The notes under the pieces were generated by a model. The model was not told the origin of the DNA. It made no database searches and saw nothing but the letters and a program-made list of their open reading frames with translations. From contig VZTJ01005702.1 of assembly GCA_013397795.1 (NCBI GenBank), forward strand, positions 1 to 64,000: a stretch of 64,000 bases of DNA, given 5' to 3'. This DNA is from Orthonyx spaldingii (Eukaryota > Chordata > Aves > Passeriformes > Orthonychidae). Every line of letters begins with the position of its first letter. Within the stretch, counting starts at the first letter, position 1. Below, piece after piece: positions 60,701-64,000 of the stretch. Position numbers and translations under genes: made by a program.

Positions 60701-63641
60701 AGAGCTATTCTTTTTTTATATTCACAGACTATTAACTATTTTTAAAACTTGTCAAGAGAATTTATCTCAGACTAATGTCTCCAAACTATAATAAACTGAG
60801 TTTAGATTTTTTACATAAATAAATAAATAAATTCAGGCTACCTAGCCACTCAAGTGAAGCACGAATTGGAGTGCAATCACTGGCAGCCACAGCTACCAAT
60901 GAATTCAATTCCTCCTGTGAATCTTCAAAGCACCATAGGATCCTAGCCTGGGCAACTCATTTCCATTTTCATTTTCCAGGTACCAGGCACATGCATTTTC
61001 CTTCCCTGTCATGCTTACGTGTGTTTCAGGTGTCTGCCTGAGTCTCCCAGGTGGCTCATATCTCAAAAGCAGAATGAAAAAGCTGTTGAAGTTATTAAGC
61101 GCATTGCCAAGGGAAATGGGAAGAAGCTGCCTCTTCCTTTCCAGGTGACTTATTTGTTGCATATGTGCCAGTTTCAAGACAAACAATGTTATGAGAATGT
61201 TTAGGATTTTGTTGGATTTAGAGTAGGGAGCAGTTTGGTGGTTGAAATCACTGCAGTTTCCTAAAGAAAAGCAAGTGAGTTCTCTGTTACTGCCTAGGAC
61301 CCTCGCAGAGCATATTTGGGAAATTGCATGGCTTTAAATTCCATAATATCCTTATTAATTACTTTTTTAAAATTCTGCTTCATGCCATACACAACTACAA
61401 CAGATAGGAAGATTGTCTGTATAAATTTTCATATTTTCTTTACCTAAAGTACTCTGGAGAAGTTATTTTGCTTTCAGTTACTTAACTGGCAAATGAAAAC
61501 CCTCATCCTCCCATTAATCTAAAGGAAAATATTCATTGCAGTGCTCACCACCTTCTCCCCCTCCCACTGTAACGTCTTGTCCTGTCACTTATGTTCCCAG
61601 AATCTCAACTCCGAAGATGAAGATGGAGAAAAGTTGAAACCTTCCTTTCTAGACCTGGTCAGGACCCCTCAGATCAGAAAATACACATTCATTTTGATGT
61701 ACAGTTGGTAAGGATGGGAAGGCTTTTACAGCCCAAATGGAGGTGTGTGATTTGGTGTCATTGATTTAAGCCTCTTTTGCTCCTGACCAGCTGCAAATCT
61801 CAGTTCTTTGCACAAACTCTTTCCCAGGGGCTTGGCTTCATTTGCACCCTCTTCTCTGTCCAGGTTCACGAGCTCTGTCCTCTACCAGGGGCTGATCATG
61901 CACATGGGAATAGCCGCTGGGAACATGTATCTGGATTTCCTCTATTCTGCTCTTGTCGAGTTCCCAGCTGCCTTCATCCTCATGCTGACGCTGGATCGAA
62001 TCGGCCGTCGCTACACCTGGGCTGCAGCCAGTGTGATGACAGGGGCTGCTTGCCTCGTTACAGCATTCCTCCCAGACAGTGAGTTCTGCAAACCTCCTCC
62101 GTCAAGGAATTCTCTCCCCATCTCTTGGTTGTTGCCCTGGAAAATAGAAAACGATCCTTGATAACCTGGCCCATGTCAGTACTGTGATCCAGTGCAGTTA
62201 AACACTACAAAAACTAATTTATGTCCCAGCAGCAGCATTTATACCTGCTAATGAGAGGCTGGAGAAACGCGGTGAATCAGATTTCCAAAATGGCACCAAA
62301 TCAGATCATAAGTCTCCAGGTGCTAGCTCATGAAGAATGCCATGTTCACATGTCCACAACTTTTGTCCAGCTAGAAGTTTGTATTTTAATGCACAATTCA
62401 GGGGTTTCACCCAAAAATCCTCATATTTTCTGTTTCTAAAAAGGAAAAATGTATAGGTATGTGCACACAAACAATGTCTGGGTACAGTAAGTGCTTTCTG
62501 TCATCAGTGCTGCTGCCACGAATGTAGGATGTAAAACAACCACAGTGACAGACACTTGGCTTTGGTTTAGCTGAGCACTTGCTCCAAGGCCATTGTCTCA
62601 AAGAAGTGCATTGCTTAAGGGCCACCAAAGGAAATTCCTTTCCTTTTTTTTAATGGAATATAAGTAGACTGAAACTACAGCCATTACAGTGCCACACAAC
62701 TATGAGTTCACTAGGGGTACAAAAACAAACACACAAAATATTAAAGTAAAATGTTATATGCAAAAACCCCAGAGTGCCCAGACAATGAAAAACCATTTTA
62801 CAAAGTGACTAGGGAGTGCAATGGCTGTGCAAGGTGCAACTGGGCCCTGCTGGTGAAGTGCAGGAGTGGAAGTCCTGTGGCCCCACAGCTGCTGGCTGTG
62901 CCAGGGCACAGTAGTGCCTAACAGAGTGCCTCACTCTGGGGACAGATGTGGACAATTTGGGACCTAAAACCCCACGTGGCAGACAGAGGTGTCCTGGGCT
63001 GACTCTCTGTGTAAGGCTGGGACATTAATTTATTTGCAGCAGACGTCTGTAGCTCCATGTGTGAAAGCAATTATAGATCACACACTGAAAGGTGGGGAGG
63101 CAAACACAAACTTGTCCCAGCTTGAAAGCCATCACAAGCTGCTGTGCAAAAGTACAGAGTACCTTGCTGATAAGCAGAATTCATCTACCAAATGATGCAG
63201 CTGCCCTCTGTTAAGTTTTATTACAAGCAACAAGCATAAGCTTTTGGTTAATGCACTGGATAACCCAAACTGCATGGTGTCATGGATTTCTCCTCTCTGT
63301 GACAGCAACCTAGCAAAGTCTCAAGACTTGCTTATTTGCTTGAATCAAAAGACAATTGTATTATAAATTCTTTATTGAGTGGCACAGAACATCATCATGC
63401 ACTGTCTGCTTGACCTTTCAGGACAGCAAACTACTTGTTTTTTAAATTAAATATTTAATACTGTTTCATGTCAAGAGCAGAGGAAAGCCATAGTTTTGTA
63501 TTCCAACCTCAATGTGCACAATGCCTTTCCAGCTCTTTATTGGCTGAAAATGACTGCAGCTTGCTTGGGCAGGATGGGAATTACCATGTGCTATGAAATT
63601 ATATGTGTGGTAAATCCTGAGCTGTATCCAACATTTCTCAG
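54354..63641 (+). CDS. SLC22A2: Organic cation transporter 2, first eight coding exons (3' end beyond window)
   Basis: Join(54354-54764, 56263-56366, 59100-59254, 60036-60204, 61030-61144, 61601-61707, 61864-62078, 63533-63641) gives 1385 coding bases, about 461 of the usual 555 or so residues; exons 9-11 lie past 64000. It is a 12-helix MFS transporter for organic cations at the basolateral membrane of kidney tubule cells in mammals. Seen here: helix 1 at about residues 21-43; extracellular Cys 50, 62, 88, 102, 121 and 142; N-glycosylation sequons at N71 and N96 (the third site known in mammalian OCT2, N112, is absent); ADRFGR and DRIGRR motifs; PESPRW. SLC22A2 rather than SLC22A1 is favoured by FFIGS-SIGYIADR, LIQGLVSK, FLDLVRTPQIRK and VLYQGLIMHMG, although the N-terminus MPT-DDILEQVGE resembles both. 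All junctions are GT-AG and in frame. Confidence 0.94.
54765..56262 (+). other. SLC22A2 intron 1
   Basis: A 1.5-kb intron. An open frame of 173 codons inside it (55367-55888) shows no protein-family feature and is not supported as an exon. Confidence 0.75.
56263..56366 (+). CDS. SLC22A2: SLC22A2 exon 2
   Basis: 104 bases. It encodes FNLVCEDSWKLDLFQS and then GFFIGSVSIGYIADR. The acceptor is cccttacag, the donor is GTGGGT, and the exon ends in phase 2. Confidence 0.95.
56367..59099 (+). other. SLC22A2 intron 2
   Basis: A 2.7-kb intron with T runs at 57125-57137 and 57760-57777. No recognised repeat element or gene. Confidence 0.75.
59100..59254 (+). CDS. SLC22A2: SLC22A2 exon 3
   Basis: 155 bases. 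It encodes FGRKLCLLVTVLINAVSG, then FRLIQGLVSKGGW and GYVL. The donor GTTACG departs from the consensus, but the length and phase match the SLC22A3 exon 3 counterpart exactly. Confidence 0.92.
60036..60204 (+). CDS. SLC22A2: SLC22A2 exon 4
   Basis: 169 bases. It encodes AEFVGSDYRRAAGIIYQ, then AYALPHWRWLQ and LLLYYW. Two AGs in tandem (tttgcag then ttgcag) offer acceptors six bases apart. The upstream one is chosen because it preserves the family residues. Confidence 0.93.
60815..60832. repeat. (ATAA)n simple repeat
   Basis: Four to five ATAA units in SLC22A2 intron 4. Confidence 0.7.
61030..61144 (+). CDS. SLC22A2: SLC22A2 exon 5
   Basis: 115 bases. It encodes CLPESPRWLISQKQNEKAVE, then IAKGNGKKLPLPFQ. 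The acceptor is tttcag, the donor is GTGACT, and the exon ends in phase 0. Confidence 0.95.
61601..61707 (+). CDS. SLC22A2: SLC22A2 exon 6
   Basis: 107 bases. It encodes an acidic stretch NSEDEDGEKLKPSFLDLVRT, then QIRKYTFILMYSW. The acceptor is ttcccag, the donor is GTAAGG, and the exon ends in phase 2. Confidence 0.95.
61864..62078 (+). CDS. SLC22A2: SLC22A2 exon 7
   Basis: 215 bases, the same length as SLC22A3 exon 7. It encodes FTSSVLYQGLIMHMG, then YSALVEFPAAFI, the DRIGRRYTW motif and ACLVTAFLPD. It lies 156 bases after exon 6. The donor is GTGAGT and the exon ends in phase 1. Confidence 0.95.
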
Positions 63642-64000
63642 GTAAGTGCACCACCTTCTGTCAGCAGGTAAAAGCACTGAGTGTTTCTCTGTGACAGCCC
63701 AAGACACTGGCTTACAGCTGAGAATGTACTGCCATGGAAGAGGAATTTGCTTGTATAAAACACACTTTGAAATGCTGGAGGACAGATGCTGAGTGGTGCA
63801 GCAGAAACCTGCCTCCTTCCATGGCCAAAGCCCCTTCCCCACTTCTGAGCCCAGCACTGAGGCAGCAATTTTCGGAGGGAATGTGTAAGAAACCTTCCCA
63901 GACACCCTTCAGGCTCCCTATCCAGTACAGCTCAGTGAACCAGCAGAAGTCAAATGCTCATGATCTCTCCAATACAGGGCTAGCCTTAATGTCTCATCTC
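62079..64000 (+). other. SLC22A2 intron 7 and start of intron 8
   Basis: Intron 7 spans 62079-63532 and intron 8 begins at 63642 and runs off the window. I see no repeat family or other exon in either. Exons 9-11 should follow beyond 64000. Confidence 0.75.
63533..63641 (+). CDS. SLC22A2: SLC22A2 exon 8
   Basis: 109 bases. It encodes LYWLKMTAACLGRMGITM, then YEIICVVNPELYPTFL. The acceptor is cctttccag and the donor is GTAAGT. It has the same length and phase as SLC22A3 exon 8. It is the last exon inside the window. Confidence 0.94.

Larger units (their letters stand above)
59255..61029 (+). other. SLC22A2 introns 3 and 4
   Basis: Introns 59255-60035 and 60205-61029 surround exon 4. Intron 4 carries the ATAA simple repeat at 60815-60832. 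Nothing else was recognised. The 456-base intron 5 (61145-61600) is also empty. Confidence 0.75.

Noticed and set aside
1..64000. CRISPR arrays, bacterial operons, riboswitches, tRNA or rRNA genes
   Set aside because: No regularly spaced direct repeats, ribosome-binding sites, cloverleaf-like segments or rRNA motifs were seen; gene structure is plainly vertebrate.

Overview
This is a vertebrate nuclear genomic window, almost certainly from a bird. Its genes are split into exons with GT-AG introns. The encoded proteins are clear amniote plasminogen and organic cation transporters. The dominant interspersed repeat is CR1 LINE sequence, the main repeat family of birds and other sauropsids. Nothing bacterial or viral is organised as a gene system here.

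Layout. (1) Positions 105-3329, + strand: the last four coding exons of plasminogen (PLG), covering the C-terminal part of the serine protease domain, followed by poly(A) signals near 3400-3435. (2) Positions 33619 down to 8156, - strand: a complete 11-exon SLC22A3 (organic cation transporter 3), 550 codons after splicing, with a CpG-rich 5' flank at about 33620-33960 and a likely poly(A) signal at 7990-7985. (3) Positions 34000-53600: about 20 kb without a convincing gene. It holds CR1 fragments, a 504-bp solo-LTR-like insertion nested inside a CR1 copy, simple repeats and palindromes. (4) Positions 54354 to the window end, + strand: the first eight coding exons of SLC22A2 (OCT2), about 461 codons; the remaining exons lie beyond the window.

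Relationships. SLC22A3 and SLC22A2 are divergent, with start codons 20.7 kb apart. They share intron phases and several identical exon lengths (104, 155, 215 and 109 bases), as expected for an old local duplication. Both encode 12-helix polyspecific transporters of the major facilitator superfamily for organic cations such as monoamines. PLG is a secreted protease zymogen with no functional link to them; it is a conserved neighbour. PLG here is tail-to-tail with SLC22A3, a different relative orientation from the human locus as I know it.

The most useful second-look items are the nested LTR with a 6-bp target-site duplication, the inverted CR1 cluster in SLC22A3 intron 5, a one-codon shortening in SLC22A3 exon 4, a perfect 15-bp hairpin upstream of SLC22A2, and the PLG orientation. 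I found no credible evidence of an undescribed gene system. All repeat-family and orthology statements are from reading motifs, not from database searches.
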